Positions 24,787 through 34,089 are shown, numbered from the stretch's first letter. The stretch: DNA of 35,441 bases from Chitinophagaceae bacterium (GCA_017998385.1 JAGODE010000015.1:1-35441), one strand, 5' to 3'. Notes: a model not told the origin generated them from the sequence alone. Made by a program: numbers and translations.

Positions 24787-25536
24787 ATGAACTTTATTCA
24801 CAACCCTCGCCTGCGCCGGTTTCTGAAAGAAACCTTCCTGGTGAGCCTGATGATATCACTCCCTGTATTTGCCTGGGTACGGCTGATCTTTTTTGAAGTC
24901 CCTTTTTCTTTATCCGAAGACCTCTCTACTCTTATCCGTGTTGTTTTTACCGGTTGGCTGCTGGTCGGAGGGCTCAAAGCCGGTTTTCTGGGATTACTTG
25001 TGCTGGGTTACAAACTGCGTCATCATCGTGTACAGATACGCCGCTGGCGTATTACTGCCGTGGGTATCGTACTGCTTTGTACAATTTTGTATGCCTGCGA
25101 GGCTCAGCCTGTGGCCGGCATCAACAAAGATCTCACTACCGGACTCAGCACAACCTATAAAGGACTGGCACCAGAGCGGAGTTATTTACTCATGAATGAT
25201 GAGGAGTTGAATCATACAGACATTCCAATCGGCGAAAAGTTTTTGCTGATAAATAAAGGAGTAAAAGGATTCAAAGAAAAAAATGGGCGCATTGCCATTG
25301 GCTGCTCACTCAGTATTAAGGATAAAAACGGTAAAACAATCCTGAACGAAGCCGATCTTTTCAAAGGCCATGACCAGTATGCCCCCAAAGATGCGGAATA
25401 CCTGAAATGCACCGTCAACACCGGTGAACCCATGCAATGGGAAGAAAAATATGATGTGGAAGTAGTATTCTGGGATAAAAATGGTACTGGCCGCATCACC
25501 AATAAAGTTACTATTCGTATGATCGACATACCCTGA
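24787..25536 (+). CDS. Unknown membrane protein with C-terminal extracytoplasmic domain
   Basis: The 249-aa protein has three hydrophobic helices (about 16-35, 47-72, 88-104). A Cys-containing segment, LYACEAQPVAGINKDLTTGLSTTYKG, follows and leads into a beta-rich domain (125-249) with DKNGKTILNEAD and EVVFWDKNGTG. The last helix plus Cys resembles a lipoprotein-like join, so the protein may be a fusion of a membrane module with a secreted lipoprotein domain. I do not recognise the family. It is followed by a strong terminator. Confidence 0.75.
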   Translation: MNFIHNPRLRRFLKETFLVSLMISLPVFAWVRLIFFEVPFSLSEDLSTLIRVVFTGWLLVGGLKAGFLGLLVLGYKLRHHRVQIRRWRITAVGIVLLCTILYACEAQPVAGINKDLTTGLSTTYKGLAPERSYLLMNDEELNHTDIPIGEKFLLINKGVKGFKEKNGRIAIGCSLSIKDKNGKTILNEADLFKGHDQYAPKDAEYLKCTVNTGEPMQWEEKYDVEVVFWDKNGTGRITNKVTIRMIDIP

Positions 25537-25563
25537 CCTCATTTAACAGTGGACGGTTAAATC

Positions 25564-25593
25564 AGCTGCGCCCCTCCGGGCGCAGCTTTTCCT
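25564..25593 (+). terminator. Strong intrinsic terminator
   Basis: AGCTGCGCCC and GGGCGCAGCT (25564-25573, 25578-25587) form a perfect 10-bp stem with CTCC loop, followed by TTTTCCTTTTT. It ends the transcript of the upstream membrane protein gene. Confidence 0.92.
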
Positions 25594-25602
25594 TTTTGTC
25601 AC

Positions 25603-25633
25603 TTTGCCAGCTTTGCGGATAACCCTACTTTTG
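25603..25633 (+). promoter_or_regulatory. Promoter of the enoyl-CoA hydratase gene
   Basis: A -33-type TTTG (25603-25606) lies 19 bp before TACTTTTG (25626-25633), an exact TAnnTTTG -7 element. Start codon at 25668. Confidence 0.7.
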
Positions 25634-25667
25634 ATCTGCTAACGTTTATTCAATTAACTCAGCCAGT

Positions 25668-26444
25668 ATGTATCAGAGTCTGCTTGTAAATACCGAAAAC
25701 CTTATTTGTACCATTACTATCAACCGGCCCGATAAACTCAATGCCCTTAACCGTACCGTGATTGAAGAGTTAAGCCAGGCAGTAGATGAGGCGCTCGCCG
25801 ATCCGGCTACGGGTGCCGTGGTCATTACAGGTGCCGGTCCAAAAGCCTTTGTTGCCGGGGCCGACATCAGCGAGTTTCTCTCCCTCGACGCCAGTGGTGG
25901 TGCTGCACTTGCCCAGAAAGGACAGGATATGGTATTCAGCAAAATCGAACATGCCGCTAAACCATTTGTAGCTGCAATTAATGGGTTTGCACTGGGTGGT
26001 GGCTGCGAACTGGCTATGGCCTGCCATCTTCGTGTGGCAGCAGAGCAGGCCCGTTTCGGACAGCCTGAAGTAAACCTGGGTCTTATCCCCGGCTATGGCG
26101 GCACTCAACGGCTGACACAGCTGGTAGGAAAAGGCAAAGCGCTGGAACTGATGATGACGGGCAACATGATAGATGCCGGCGAAGCAAAGCAACTCGGATT
26201 GGTCAACCATGTTACAACAGCCGAAGACCTTTTGCCGGCTACCTACAAACTGCTGGAACCGATACTGGCCAAAGGTCCCCAGGCCATCAGCAAAGTGATT
26301 GCAGCCGTGAATGCTTATTATGCCACCGGCAGAGATGGGTTTGCCGAAGAGGTCCGGCTCTTTGGAGAATGTTTTGGCACTGCGGAAATGAAAGAGGGCG
26401 TAACAGCCTTCCTGGAAAAAAGAAAAGCGGCCTTCCGTTCTTAG
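25668..26444 (+). CDS. Enoyl-CoA hydratase / crotonase family protein
   Basis: The 258-aa crotonase-fold enzyme is predicted to hydrate 2-enoyl-CoA in fatty-acid or amino-acid degradation. Substrate/oxyanion-hole motifs are FVAGADISEF (61-70) and NGFALGGGCELAMACH (105-120). The two catalytic glutamates are at Glu114 and Glu134 (QPEVNLGLIPGYGGTQRL), as in classical enoyl-CoA hydratases rather than isomerases, which lack one. Its stop codon TAG shares bases with the stop of the convergent GH88 gene (26441-26444). Confidence 0.95.
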   Translation: MYQSLLVNTENLICTITINRPDKLNALNRTVIEELSQAVDEALADPATGAVVITGAGPKAFVAGADISEFLSLDASGGAALAQKGQDMVFSKIEHAAKPFVAAINGFALGGGCELAMACHLRVAAEQARFGQPEVNLGLIPGYGGTQRLTQLVGKGKALELMMTGNMIDAGEAKQLGLVNHVTTAEDLLPATYKLLEPILAKGPQAISKVIAAVNAYYATGRDGFAEEVRLFGECFGTAEMKEGVTAFLEKRKAAFRS

Positions 26445-27673
26445 TTGACCTGGGGTAACTCATCCAGATACCAGATCTTATAGCGGTGCAGTGCTTCGAG
26501 AAAATAGTAATCCGCATAGGTAAGCGGCACATCCACTTCCGATTTGTAGGGGATGGCACCTACACTGTGTTTTAAAATGAAGCCGCCATTCTCTCCGGGC
26601 TTATTGCGGTAGCGGGAGCCGGAGAGATTTTGTAAAATAGTACGTGCTGTTTTTACATATTCTTCCTGCTCTGCACCTTCTACATACCGGCTCAGGTCGA
26701 GCAAAGCCGAAGCCATGATGGATGCGGCCGATACATCGCGGTAAGTATTTGGAATATCCGGTGCATTATAGTCCCAGTAGGGAATTTTGTCTTTGGGTAA
26801 ATTTGGATGGTTTAAGAGAAAACGGGCAATACCTCTTGCCTGGCGCAGATAGCTGGTATCTTCTGTGCAGCGGTACATCATTGTAAATCCATAGAGCCCC
26901 CACGATTGTCCGCGGGCCCAGGCCGACTCGGGTGCATATCCCTGTGCTGTTTTTTTAGCGGCTACCTTGCCCGTTACCGGGTCATAATCTACTACATGGT
27001 AGGCACTGAAATCAGGCCGGTAATGATTCCGCATAGTGGTATTGGCATGATCGATGGCAATGACCTTGTATTTGGGCTCGCGTGTTTCATCGCTTACCCA
27101 GCACAGCATCTCAAGGTTCATGAGATTGTCGATGATGACAGGGCTGCGGAAGGCGGCACTCGAATCCCATGACTGGATGCTGCGCATAGCAGGGCGATAG
27201 CGTTTGATGAGCGTCTCTGCCGCAGTGAAAATCGTCTCTTTATATTTTTCATCTCCGGTAATACGCAATGCATTACCAAAACTGCAAAAGATCATAAAGC
27301 CAAGGTCATGATCTCTTGTATGATATTTTTCTTTTTCCAGTATAGCCAGGCGCCGTTCTGCTTCGGCACGAATAGCCGTGTCGCCGGTAGCTTCATAGAT
27401 ATACCAGAGTGAGCCGGGGAAGAAGCCACTGGTCCACCAGCTGGTATTGCTGGTAATGAGCTTTTTTTCTGCAGCTATATAAGACCGGGGCATCACAGCA
27501 GCCGGCGTCTGGGCGCCCAGCAGTTTGTATTGCCTGGCTGCCAGTTCAAAATTGGAACGGACCAGCTTTCGCATGGCCCGGTCACTATGCTGTGCCTGTG
27601 CAGATACAGGCAGGGATAATAGCAAAAGAGTAATAAAACGGAGGATATGGATTTTCGTTCGCGATAAGGTCAT
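26441..27673 (-). CDS. Glycoside hydrolase family 88 (unsaturated glucuronyl hydrolase)
   Basis: The 410-aa secreted (alpha/alpha)6-barrel enzyme should release unsaturated uronic acids from oligosaccharides produced by polysaccharide lyases. A signal peptide (about 1-27, LLLLSLPVSAQA) is present. The two catalytic aspartates known from UGL are seen: Asp123 in RDHDLGFMIFC and Asp182 in VIIDNLMNLEML, about 60 residues apart as expected. The ARGQSWGLYGFTMMYR motif also fits GH88. Its start overlaps the end of the GH29 gene by 4 bp (ATGA), so the two are coupled. Confidence 0.93.
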   Translation of the reverse strand: MTLSRTKIHILRFITLLLLSLPVSAQAQHSDRAMRKLVRSNFELAARQYKLLGAQTPAAVMPRSYIAAEKKLITSNTSWWTSGFFPGSLWYIYEATGDTAIRAEAERRLAILEKEKYHTRDHDLGFMIFCSFGNALRITGDEKYKETIFTAAETLIKRYRPAMRSIQSWDSSAAFRSPVIIDNLMNLEMLCWVSDETREPKYKVIAIDHANTTMRNHYRPDFSAYHVVDYDPVTGKVAAKKTAQGYAPESAWARGQSWGLYGFTMMYRCTEDTSYLRQARGIARFLLNHPNLPKDKIPYWDYNAPDIPNTYRDVSAASIMASALLDLSRYVEGAEQEEYVKTARTILQNLSGSRYRNKPGENGGFILKHSVGAIPYKSEVDVPLTYADYYFLEALHRYKIWYLDELPQVN

Positions 27674-29103
27674 TTCTCAATAAGGTTTTCGTTTATAAGA
27701 TAGGCTCCTACCTCACTCAGTACCGGTGTGCCTTTGGCATCCTGAATCAGCAGACGTACAGCAGTGACTTGCTGTGTGGGAAAAGTAAGTATGCGTTTAC
27801 GGCCAATAGTGGTAAAAGGAATCTCTTTTACCTCCTGCGCTCCATTTACCAATACTACTTTGCCTTTGGCTACCTGCTGTCCCTGCTCCAGATTTTCGCT
27901 GAGCACAATACAGTTGAGGCGGGTTTCTGCACCGAATTTAAGCCAAAAGCTGGCGTTTTTATATTCATTCACACTTTCGGTGGTCTTTGGATCCCCATCA
28001 GCAAAGTTATCGCGTTTATAAACAACCATTTTATAATGCAGCTCCTTCCGTGCTTTCAGTGCCAGGTTATGGGCAAAATTTTCACGCAGCATTTTTTCAA
28101 ATCCAACCAATGCTGCACTATCCGTTTCGTGAATAAGCCCCCGGCGGTCGGGTGGCACGTTTAGCAGAAAATTAGCTCCGCGGCCTACAGATTTCAGATA
28201 CAGGTCAAACAGCTGTGCCGATGTTTTCACCTTTCCGTCTTCTTCTTTATGATAAAACCATCCTGGACGGATGCTTACATCACACTCAGCAGGTATCCAG
28301 TTGCGACCATACATATTGCCCCGGTTGAGTGTATCGGTGGGCGGAGATCCGGCACCTCTTTTGAAACCGGCTGTATCGAGATAATTCCAGTTGGTGGTGC
28401 CCGCTATACCGCTTTCATTACCTACCCAGCGTACGTCGGGTCCAATGTCGCTGAAGACAACCGTATTGGGGGCCAGCTCACGCATTGTCCGTTCAAAACG
28501 GCGAAAGTCGTATTCCTGTCTTTTGCCGTTGGGCCCCTCGCCATTTGCACCATCCCACCAGAATTCGAAGAAGGGACCATATTTTGAAATCAGTTCCTTC
28601 ATGGTGTTTACATATACGTCGTTGTAGGCGGGAGTACCATATTGCGGGTGATTTCTGTCCCAGGGCGACAGGTATATACCAAACTTTAGTCCATTCTCTT
28701 TACAGGCCTGCATCAGTTCCTTTACTATATCGCCCTGTCCATCACGCCATTTGCTTTCGCGTACTGTGTGAGTAGAGTACTCGCTGGGCCAAAGACAAAA
28801 ACCATCATGATGTTTGGCTGTAAGAATAATTCCTTTAGCACCCGACTGTTTAGCCACGCGGGCCCACTGTTTGCAATCAAGGGCGGTGGGGTTAAAAATA
28901 TCTGCCGGCTCATCGCCATGTCCCCACTCTTTATCTGTAAATGTATTGGGGCCAAAATGAATGAACCAGTAAAACTCCAGTTCATGCCACTCCAGTTGCT
29001 GTTTGGCAGGCAACGCCTGCTTCTGTGCACAGAGAGCAGTTGATAACAATAATAGAGTCAGCAGACCCGCACCATAATTCCTCATTGATTTTTTCTTATC
29101 CAT
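27670..29103 (-). CDS. Alpha-L-fucosidase (GH29)
   Basis: The 477-aa secreted enzyme is predicted to remove alpha-L-fucose from glycans. It has a signal peptide (about 1-26) and then the GH29 TIM barrel: WFIHFGPNTFTDKEWG, LTAKHHDGFCLWPSEYS (His98, His99), GIYLSPWDRN, and FFEFWWDGANGEG with probable nucleophile Asp184. The C-terminal ~130 residues are beta-rich and may bind carbohydrate. It is in a minus-strand operon, 14 bp after the metallophosphoesterase gene and overlapping the GH88 gene. No SusC/SusD pair is in the window. Confidence 0.93.
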   Translation of the reverse strand: MDKKKSMRNYGAGLLTLLLLSTALCAQKQALPAKQQLEWHELEFYWFIHFGPNTFTDKEWGHGDEPADIFNPTALDCKQWARVAKQSGAKGIILTAKHHDGFCLWPSEYSTHTVRESKWRDGQGDIVKELMQACKENGLKFGIYLSPWDRNHPQYGTPAYNDVYVNTMKELISKYGPFFEFWWDGANGEGPNGKRQEYDFRRFERTMRELAPNTVVFSDIGPDVRWVGNESGIAGTTNWNYLDTAGFKRGAGSPPTDTLNRGNMYGRNWIPAECDVSIRPGWFYHKEEDGKVKTSAQLFDLYLKSVGRGANFLLNVPPDRRGLIHETDSAALVGFEKMLRENFAHNLALKARKELHYKMVVYKRDNFADGDPKTTESVNEYKNASFWLKFGAETRLNCIVLSENLEQGQQVAKGKVVLVNGAQEVKEIPFTTIGRKRILTFPTQQVTAVRLLIQDAKGTPVLSEVGAYLINENLIEK

Positions 29104-29117
29104 AACATCAGTTTATA

Positions 29118-29948
29118 TCAGCTATGCGCTACACGCGATAGGGTTGATTCGCCTGTTTTACTGACAGGATCCATCAGGTAGCTGCGGACCGAACCATCCT
29201 TCATCAGCTCCACCACCCTGAATCCACGATAGGAAGTCCCCCAACTGCCGCCAAAATGACCATCAAATACAAAGGGTATTCCATTTTTTACTTTTACATC
29301 GGCCATATCATGATCATGCCCGTTAAACACGGCCCGTACATTCTTATGTTCTGCCAGCAGCGTCAGCACGGGATCGCAGTTGACCGCATATTTGGTCTGG
29401 CCGGCAGGATTAATATGCATGAAAATAAACACATTATCCTGATGACGCGTTTCCTCGAGTTTCTGTTGCAACCATTTCAGATCGGGGCATAAATATTCGC
29501 CTTTGGCATTGGAGGTAGTAAGCAGCAAAAAGCTCTGGCGGCCGATGTGAAAATGATGATTGACAGGCATACCCCAGATAGCTTCCCATCCTGCAGCATC
29601 AATATGGTCATGGTTCCCCTGGGTTACATAATAAGAAGGTACCAGGTTATCGAACTTCATTTTGGCCGAAGCAAAAAATTCAGGATCATCATGTACGATA
29701 TCCCCATTTATCACAAAAAAAGAAAACGGGTGCTGTTCGTGGAAACGATTCACTTTATCAACCAGCGTAGTAAAGTAATTTTCGTAAGGTGTATTTTTCT
29801 CTCCGTAATGTCCGTCAGAAGCCACACCAAAACGTACTACTATGCCTTCGGTATCTGGGTCAACAGCCCCGGCTATCCTTAATATCTTACCTCCGGCCAA
29901 AAGCCAGAGTACAGGTGCCGCGGAAGCGATAAATTCTTTTCTGTTCAT
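29118..29948 (-). CDS. Calcineurin-like metallophosphoesterase, exported
   Basis: The 276-aa protein has the five metal-binding blocks of the calcineurin-like phosphoesterase fold: VASDGHYGE (Asp45, His47), VINGDIVHDD (Asp83), VTQGNHDH (Asn112, His113), FIFMHINP, and FNGHDHDMAD. The N-terminus, MNRKEFIASAAPVLWLLAGG, is signal-like, so the protein is probably periplasmic. The substrate could be a sugar phosphate or nucleotide. It is the first gene of the operon with the GH29 and GH88 glycosidases. A role in glycan breakdown is inferred from position. Confidence 0.88.
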   Translation of the reverse strand: MNRKEFIASAAPVLWLLAGGKILRIAGAVDPDTEGIVVRFGVASDGHYGEKNTPYENYFTTLVDKVNRFHEQHPFSFFVINGDIVHDDPEFFASAKMKFDNLVPSYYVTQGNHDHIDAAGWEAIWGMPVNHHFHIGRQSFLLLTTSNAKGEYLCPDLKWLQQKLEETRHQDNVFIFMHINPAGQTKYAVNCDPVLTLLAEHKNVRAVFNGHDHDMADVKVKNGIPFVFDGHFGGSWGTSYRGFRVVELMKDGSVRSYLMDPVSKTGESTLSRVAHS

Positions 29949-30022
29949 GAAAAAAGATGACTTTGGCGGTTGAATATACGACAGATACTCCGCCCCCGGT
30001 TTACCGTTTTTAGCGGATTAGC

Positions 30023-31426
30023 TCAGTACTTCAGCTCAGTTGTGTCTGCTTCAAAGGTAGGCACCTTATACCCGCCGGAGTCTAGCTGTATACCCGGCAG
30101 CTGCTTCAGCAGCAGAGGCCAGTCTGCAGGTGCCACAGCTGTCTGATACAGGTACAGGTAGCGGAGTTGCTTCAACGATGCCAGCGTATGAAGTCCTGTG
30201 GCGGTCACTTTTGTTCCTACCAGGTTAAGCGAATGCAGATTGGTCAGTGGCTGAAGCGCCGGCAGGCCGGCATCCGTTACCGCAGTATTGCTCAACTGCA
30301 ATCGGGTAAGTTGTGTGAGCGCTCCGATCTGCCTGAGTGAAGCATCACTGATACGGGTATTATCCAGGCGCAGCCATATCAACTGTTTTTTTAGTGTTGT
30401 CAGCAACGGCAACAATGAATCCGGGGCTGTAGCTGTAAAGAAACTGGCAGAAAGGTAGTTGCTGTTAGCCGCCACGGGCAGTATCATAACACCTGCCTGG
30501 CGCAACCGGCGTATAGAAGCAGTATCGCCGGGAGCGACTGCGGCTGCAGGAATATCGGCTGGTGCAGCAGCAGTATTTCCTGCCTGTTGCTGACCGCTGG
30601 CAATGCGCTGCAATACCTGATTAATATTTGCCGGTTGCTTTAATTCACTTACTCTTTTATCGAAAGCAGCTCCGCTGTTAACCCACCAGTGCAAAACAGC
30701 AATTTCATCGGCCGTCAGCTGAGGTTTTTCGCGCGGAGGCATATGATCCTTATCATCCAGTGGCAGCATAAGCCGTTCTATAAGCAGACTTTTCTCCGCA
30801 TCGCCGGGTTTGACGGCCTTACCATCTTCACCGCCTTTGAGCAACCAGTCCGGACTATCGAGCCGAAGTTTTCCTTTTTGCTTATTCGGACCATGACAGC
30901 TGTAACAACGGGCTTGCAGAAGCGGCTGCACCAGGCTGGCATACACCTGTGCCTGCTGCACATCGGGAATAGCCTTCCATACCGGCTCGTCTTTTTTTCC
31001 AGCCTGCAATCCTTCCTGCAAAAAACCGTCTCCATGGGTGAGGCTGCCGCCCAGGTGTCCTGTTATAAAAAGAAGAGCTATTAAACCCAGCGATATCCAG
31101 CGGGCAATCCATTCATTGATAAAAAACTGGTGTGCTATATATAAGATCAGCGCAAGGCCTGCGGTGTAAATTCCCATCCATTGATGTCGCTGCACCAGTT
31201 CGCCTTCATAATCACCGCCTGAAGCCAGCAGGTAACCGCTAATGCAGGAAGCCACTGCAGAAAGCATGCCCCAAAAGAGCATTGCAGGAATAGCAGGTTT
31301 TAAAAAAGCGTACCGGCTATGGAGTATGAGCCATTGAAAAAAACAGGCCAGCAGCAAAATACCTATCGGTAAATGCACCAGCAGCGGATGCAAGCGGCCA
31401 ATAAATTCCGGGAGAGATAAGAGCAT
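30023..31426 (-). CDS. Membrane protein with c-type cytochrome domain and leucine-rich repeats
   Basis: The 467-aa protein has an N-terminal membrane part with about four helices (10-35, 44-68, 86-104, 108-124), beginning RLHPLLVHLPIGILLL, which resembles DUF2231. A cytochrome-c domain of the planctomycete type follows, with the haem motif CYSCH (174-178) and Met in DDKDHMPPREKP as the probable distal ligand. From about 320 to 450 there are leucine-rich repeats (LIWLRLDNTRISDASLRQIG, LTRLQLSNTAVTDAGL). It may carry electrons for a periplasmic oxidation of sugars, in a cluster with the isomerase, DUF1501 and DUF1080 genes. It is 18 bp after the isomerase gene. Confidence 0.85.
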   Translation of the reverse strand: MLLSLPEFIGRLHPLLVHLPIGILLLACFFQWLILHSRYAFLKPAIPAMLFWGMLSAVASCISGYLLASGGDYEGELVQRHQWMGIYTAGLALILYIAHQFFINEWIARWISLGLIALLFITGHLGGSLTHGDGFLQEGLQAGKKDEPVWKAIPDVQQAQVYASLVQPLLQARCYSCHGPNKQKGKLRLDSPDWLLKGGEDGKAVKPGDAEKSLLIERLMLPLDDKDHMPPREKPQLTADEIAVLHWWVNSGAAFDKRVSELKQPANINQVLQRIASGQQQAGNTAAAPADIPAAAVAPGDTASIRRLRQAGVMILPVAANSNYLSASFFTATAPDSLLPLLTTLKKQLIWLRLDNTRISDASLRQIGALTQLTRLQLSNTAVTDAGLPALQPLTNLHSLNLVGTKVTATGLHTLASLKQLRYLYLYQTAVAPADWPLLLKQLPGIQLDSGGYKVPTFEADTTELKY

Positions 31427-31444
31427 CAGTTTTTTTTCATTTTT

Positions 31445-32377
31445 TTACTGGTAACGCTTGCGCAGCATTTGCATCATGTGTACGTTGATCGCCCACTGAT
31501 CGGCCACGGCCTGCCGTGTATATGGCAATGCCGGCATATAATCAACCGGACCAAATTCGGTAAGGATAGTCATACGTTCTCCTTTTTTCTTTTTTGTTGC
31601 AACGACCGTATCCCACCAGCCCAGATGTGCATGGAGTGCCGGTTCCCACTCCGGTGCACGCGGATCGCCGACCTGGGGGCCTTCTGCATGACCCACCCGG
31701 GAGTGGATATGATCGGTCCGCTCCAGTGCGAGTGCTACGGCATCTGGCTGATCGGCCAGCAGGCTCTCATGTACATTACACCAGTGAGATATATCAAGTG
31801 TGATGCGCAGCGAGGGAAATTGTTTCATATACTGCCGGCTGATATGTGCTGCAAAAAGAATACGACCCCGGTGTGTTTCATGATAAATGGGTGTGCCTGA
31901 TTGCCAGCGTAGTTTATCTGTATGATTGATAAAAGCACTGTTTTGCTCTACTGTAAAATGATCACGGCCCGAGTGGCAGTTGATATACAGTGGAGTCTGT
32001 TTCTTATTGCCAGCCGCCTGTTCCGTATGCCGTACAAATGTATCCAGGTGTTCTTTATAATCGCTTTGCCAGCCCCCGCAAAGAAAACCCACCTTCAACC
32101 CATGTTTGTGTAAGGCGTTAAAAAGTTCATCCTGCGCTTTTGCATCATCACTCCACCATACTTCAATACCATCATATCCTTCCTTTTTAGCGGCTGCACA
32201 AAGGGCATCTCGATTGCCTTTAAATCCCCAGTCTGTTGCCATAAACAACAACTCAAAGCCTGGTGCGGCGGGTACGTCGGGGAGTGGCTGAGCCCAGGTC
32301 TGTGATACGGAAGTAAAAAAAGCTCCGGTAGAGGCCGCTGCCGTTCGTTTGATGAAGGCCCGTCTGTTATGCTTCAT
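31445..32377 (-). CDS. Sugar phosphate isomerase/epimerase-like TIM-barrel protein
   Basis: The 310-aa protein belongs to the xylose-isomerase-like TIM-barrel (AP endonuclease family 2) superfamily. Features are YDGIEVWWSDD, LKVGFLCGGW, YINCHSGRDHF, LDISHWCNVHES and HIHSRVGHAEGPQVGDPR, which supply metal-binding Glu, Asp and His residues. The N-terminus HNRRAFIKRTAAA with a hydrophobic stretch is a Tat-type export signal. It would convert or rearrange a sugar in the periplasm. It lies 26 bp after the DUF1501 gene and 18 bp before the cytochrome gene. Confidence 0.87.
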   Translation of the reverse strand: MKHNRRAFIKRTAAASTGAFFTSVSQTWAQPLPDVPAAPGFELLFMATDWGFKGNRDALCAAAKKEGYDGIEVWWSDDAKAQDELFNALHKHGLKVGFLCGGWQSDYKEHLDTFVRHTEQAAGNKKQTPLYINCHSGRDHFTVEQNSAFINHTDKLRWQSGTPIYHETHRGRILFAAHISRQYMKQFPSLRITLDISHWCNVHESLLADQPDAVALALERTDHIHSRVGHAEGPQVGDPRAPEWEPALHAHLGWWDTVVATKKKKGERMTILTEFGPVDYMPALPYTRQAVADQWAINVHMMQMLRKRYQ

Positions 32378-32403
32378 ATATTGATATTACAATTTGTCAT
32401 GTG

Positions 32404-33918
32404 TTAAGCCAGGATATCGCGAATGACTTTACCAGCCACATCCGTAAGGCGGAAAGGACGCCCCTGAAACGGATAAGTAAACTGTTCGTGATCAAATCCC
32501 AGTTGGTTCAGGATTGTTGCCTGAATGTCGAATGCTTCTACTTTACCGCTGATAGCACTGTAGCCTATCTCATCTGTTTCGCCATAGGTAAATCCTTTTT
32601 TAATGCCGCCGCCAGCCATCCAGAGCGTGAATGCTTCTGTATGATGGTCACGTCCCTTATAAGGATTTTGTGCGCCATTTCGGTTTTCCATCATGGGCGT
32701 ACGGCCAAATTCGCCTCCCCATACCACCAGCGTTTCTTCCAGTAAGCCACGTTGTTTCAGATCGAGCAGCAATGCAGTCATGGCCTTATCAATACTCCGG
32801 TATTTGTTAATAATGCCAAGGTTCAGGGCATTATAGGCACCATCGCCATGTGCATCCCAGCCCCAGTCAAATAACTGTACATAACGTACTCCTTTTTCAA
32901 CGAGCTTACGTGCCAGCAGCACATTATTGGCAAAACATGATTTGCCTGGCTTTGTTCCATACATTTCATGGATATAAGCCGGTTCATCGTTAATATTCAT
33001 TACTTCGGGTGCAGTGATCTGCATCCGGTAAGCCATTTCATACTGAGAAATGCGTGACAGAATTTCCGGATCGTTGTACGATTCATATTCCTGTCTGTTG
33101 GCATCATTAATAGCCTCAATAGAGGCTTTGCGCAGGTCGCGACTCATACCTTTGGGATCGTTGATGAATAACACAGGATCCCCCTCGCTGCGGCATTGTA
33201 CACCCTGATATACGGAAGGCAAAAAACCACTTCCCCAGGCGCTCTTACCGGCATCGGGGAAATTACCGCCGCTGGTCAGTACTACAAAGGCGGGCAGGTT
33301 CTGATTTTCGGTACCCAGCCCATAAGTAACCCAACTACCCATACTGGGCCGGCCCAGTCGTGGACTACCTGTATGCATCAGTAATTGTGCAGGCGCATGG
33401 TTAAACTGATCCGTTGTGACAGCTTTCAGAAAAGTGACTTCATCGGCCAGCGTGGAAAAATGGGGCAGGTGCTCACTTATCCATGCACCACTTTGTCCAT
33501 GCTGTGCAAATTTTGCCTGTGGGCCGAGCATTTTGGGCACACCCGTGATAAAGGCAAACTGTTTGCCTGCCAGTAGCGACTGCGGGCAATCCTGGCCATC
33601 CATTTTTGCCAGCTCAGGCTTATAATCAAATAACTCCAGCTGCGAAGGCGCTCCGGCCATATGCAGATAGATCACACTCTTTGCCCTGCCGGGGAAGGGT
33701 GGTGCTTTTGGCAACAACGGATGCACGGGATCAAAGCTGCTGACAGCCGGTGAAAGCCCCGGTTGAGAACGGCCACAGCCGCCCAGCAGTGAACCGAAAG
33801 CCAGCGCCCCCAATCCCATAGCACTTTCTTTAAGAAAATGCCGGCGTGTGTGCATCCGCCGTACGGCATCTTCTGCTTCCTTCAACAGCCGTTGATTATG
33901 CAATTCCTGTTGTGTCAT
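32404..33918 (-). CDS. DUF1501 domain protein, Tat-exported
   Basis: The protein is 504 aa from the chosen start. It is a DUF1501 (sulfatase-like fold) protein of unknown function, common in Planctomycetes and Bacteroidota next to cytochrome proteins. Features are SVIYLHMAGAPSQLELFDYKP, GKQFAFITGVPKMLG, HTGSPRLGRPSMGSWVTYGLG, VWGGEFGRTPM and GRDHHTEAFTLWMAGGG. The Tat signal is TRRHFLKES, followed by LLGGC, a possible lipobox. I chose the Met at 33918 because the frame upstream to 33993 runs through an inverted intergenic repeat. Confidence 0.88.
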   Translation of the reverse strand: MTQQELHNQRLLKEAEDAVRRMHTRRHFLKESAMGLGALAFGSLLGGCGRSQPGLSPAVSSFDPVHPLLPKAPPFPGRAKSVIYLHMAGAPSQLELFDYKPELAKMDGQDCPQSLLAGKQFAFITGVPKMLGPQAKFAQHGQSGAWISEHLPHFSTLADEVTFLKAVTTDQFNHAPAQLLMHTGSPRLGRPSMGSWVTYGLGTENQNLPAFVVLTSGGNFPDAGKSAWGSGFLPSVYQGVQCRSEGDPVLFINDPKGMSRDLRKASIEAINDANRQEYESYNDPEILSRISQYEMAYRMQITAPEVMNINDEPAYIHEMYGTKPGKSCFANNVLLARKLVEKGVRYVQLFDWGWDAHGDGAYNALNLGIINKYRSIDKAMTALLLDLKQRGLLEETLVVWGGEFGRTPMMENRNGAQNPYKGRDHHTEAFTLWMAGGGIKKGFTYGETDEIGYSAISGKVEAFDIQATILNQLGFDHEQFTYPFQGRPFRLTDVAGKVIRDILA

Positions 33919-33941
33919 AAAAAAGAATTGACAACAGGTCA

Positions 33942-34076
33942 GTTTGAAAATCTGGGAATTTGAAGAAGACTTTCCGGATTTCTGTCTGTTCAATTTTTAA
34001 TGCGCCCCCAGCACATTAGCATCCCAGCATAATCTCACATTACCACAGTTAGCTTCAAATCCCCAGATTTTCAAAC
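33942..34076. repeat. Imperfect 24-bp inverted repeat with dispersed-repeat core
   Basis: Arms at 33942-33965 (GTTTGAAAATCTGGG...) and 34053-34076 are reverse complements with a single mismatch, 87 bp apart. The spacer contains CAGCACATTAGCA (34009-34021), the inverse of the motif at 22228-22240. It resembles a small non-autonomous intergenic repeat of this genome. Confidence 0.7.
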
Positions 34077-34089
34077 CTCCCCGCCGATA

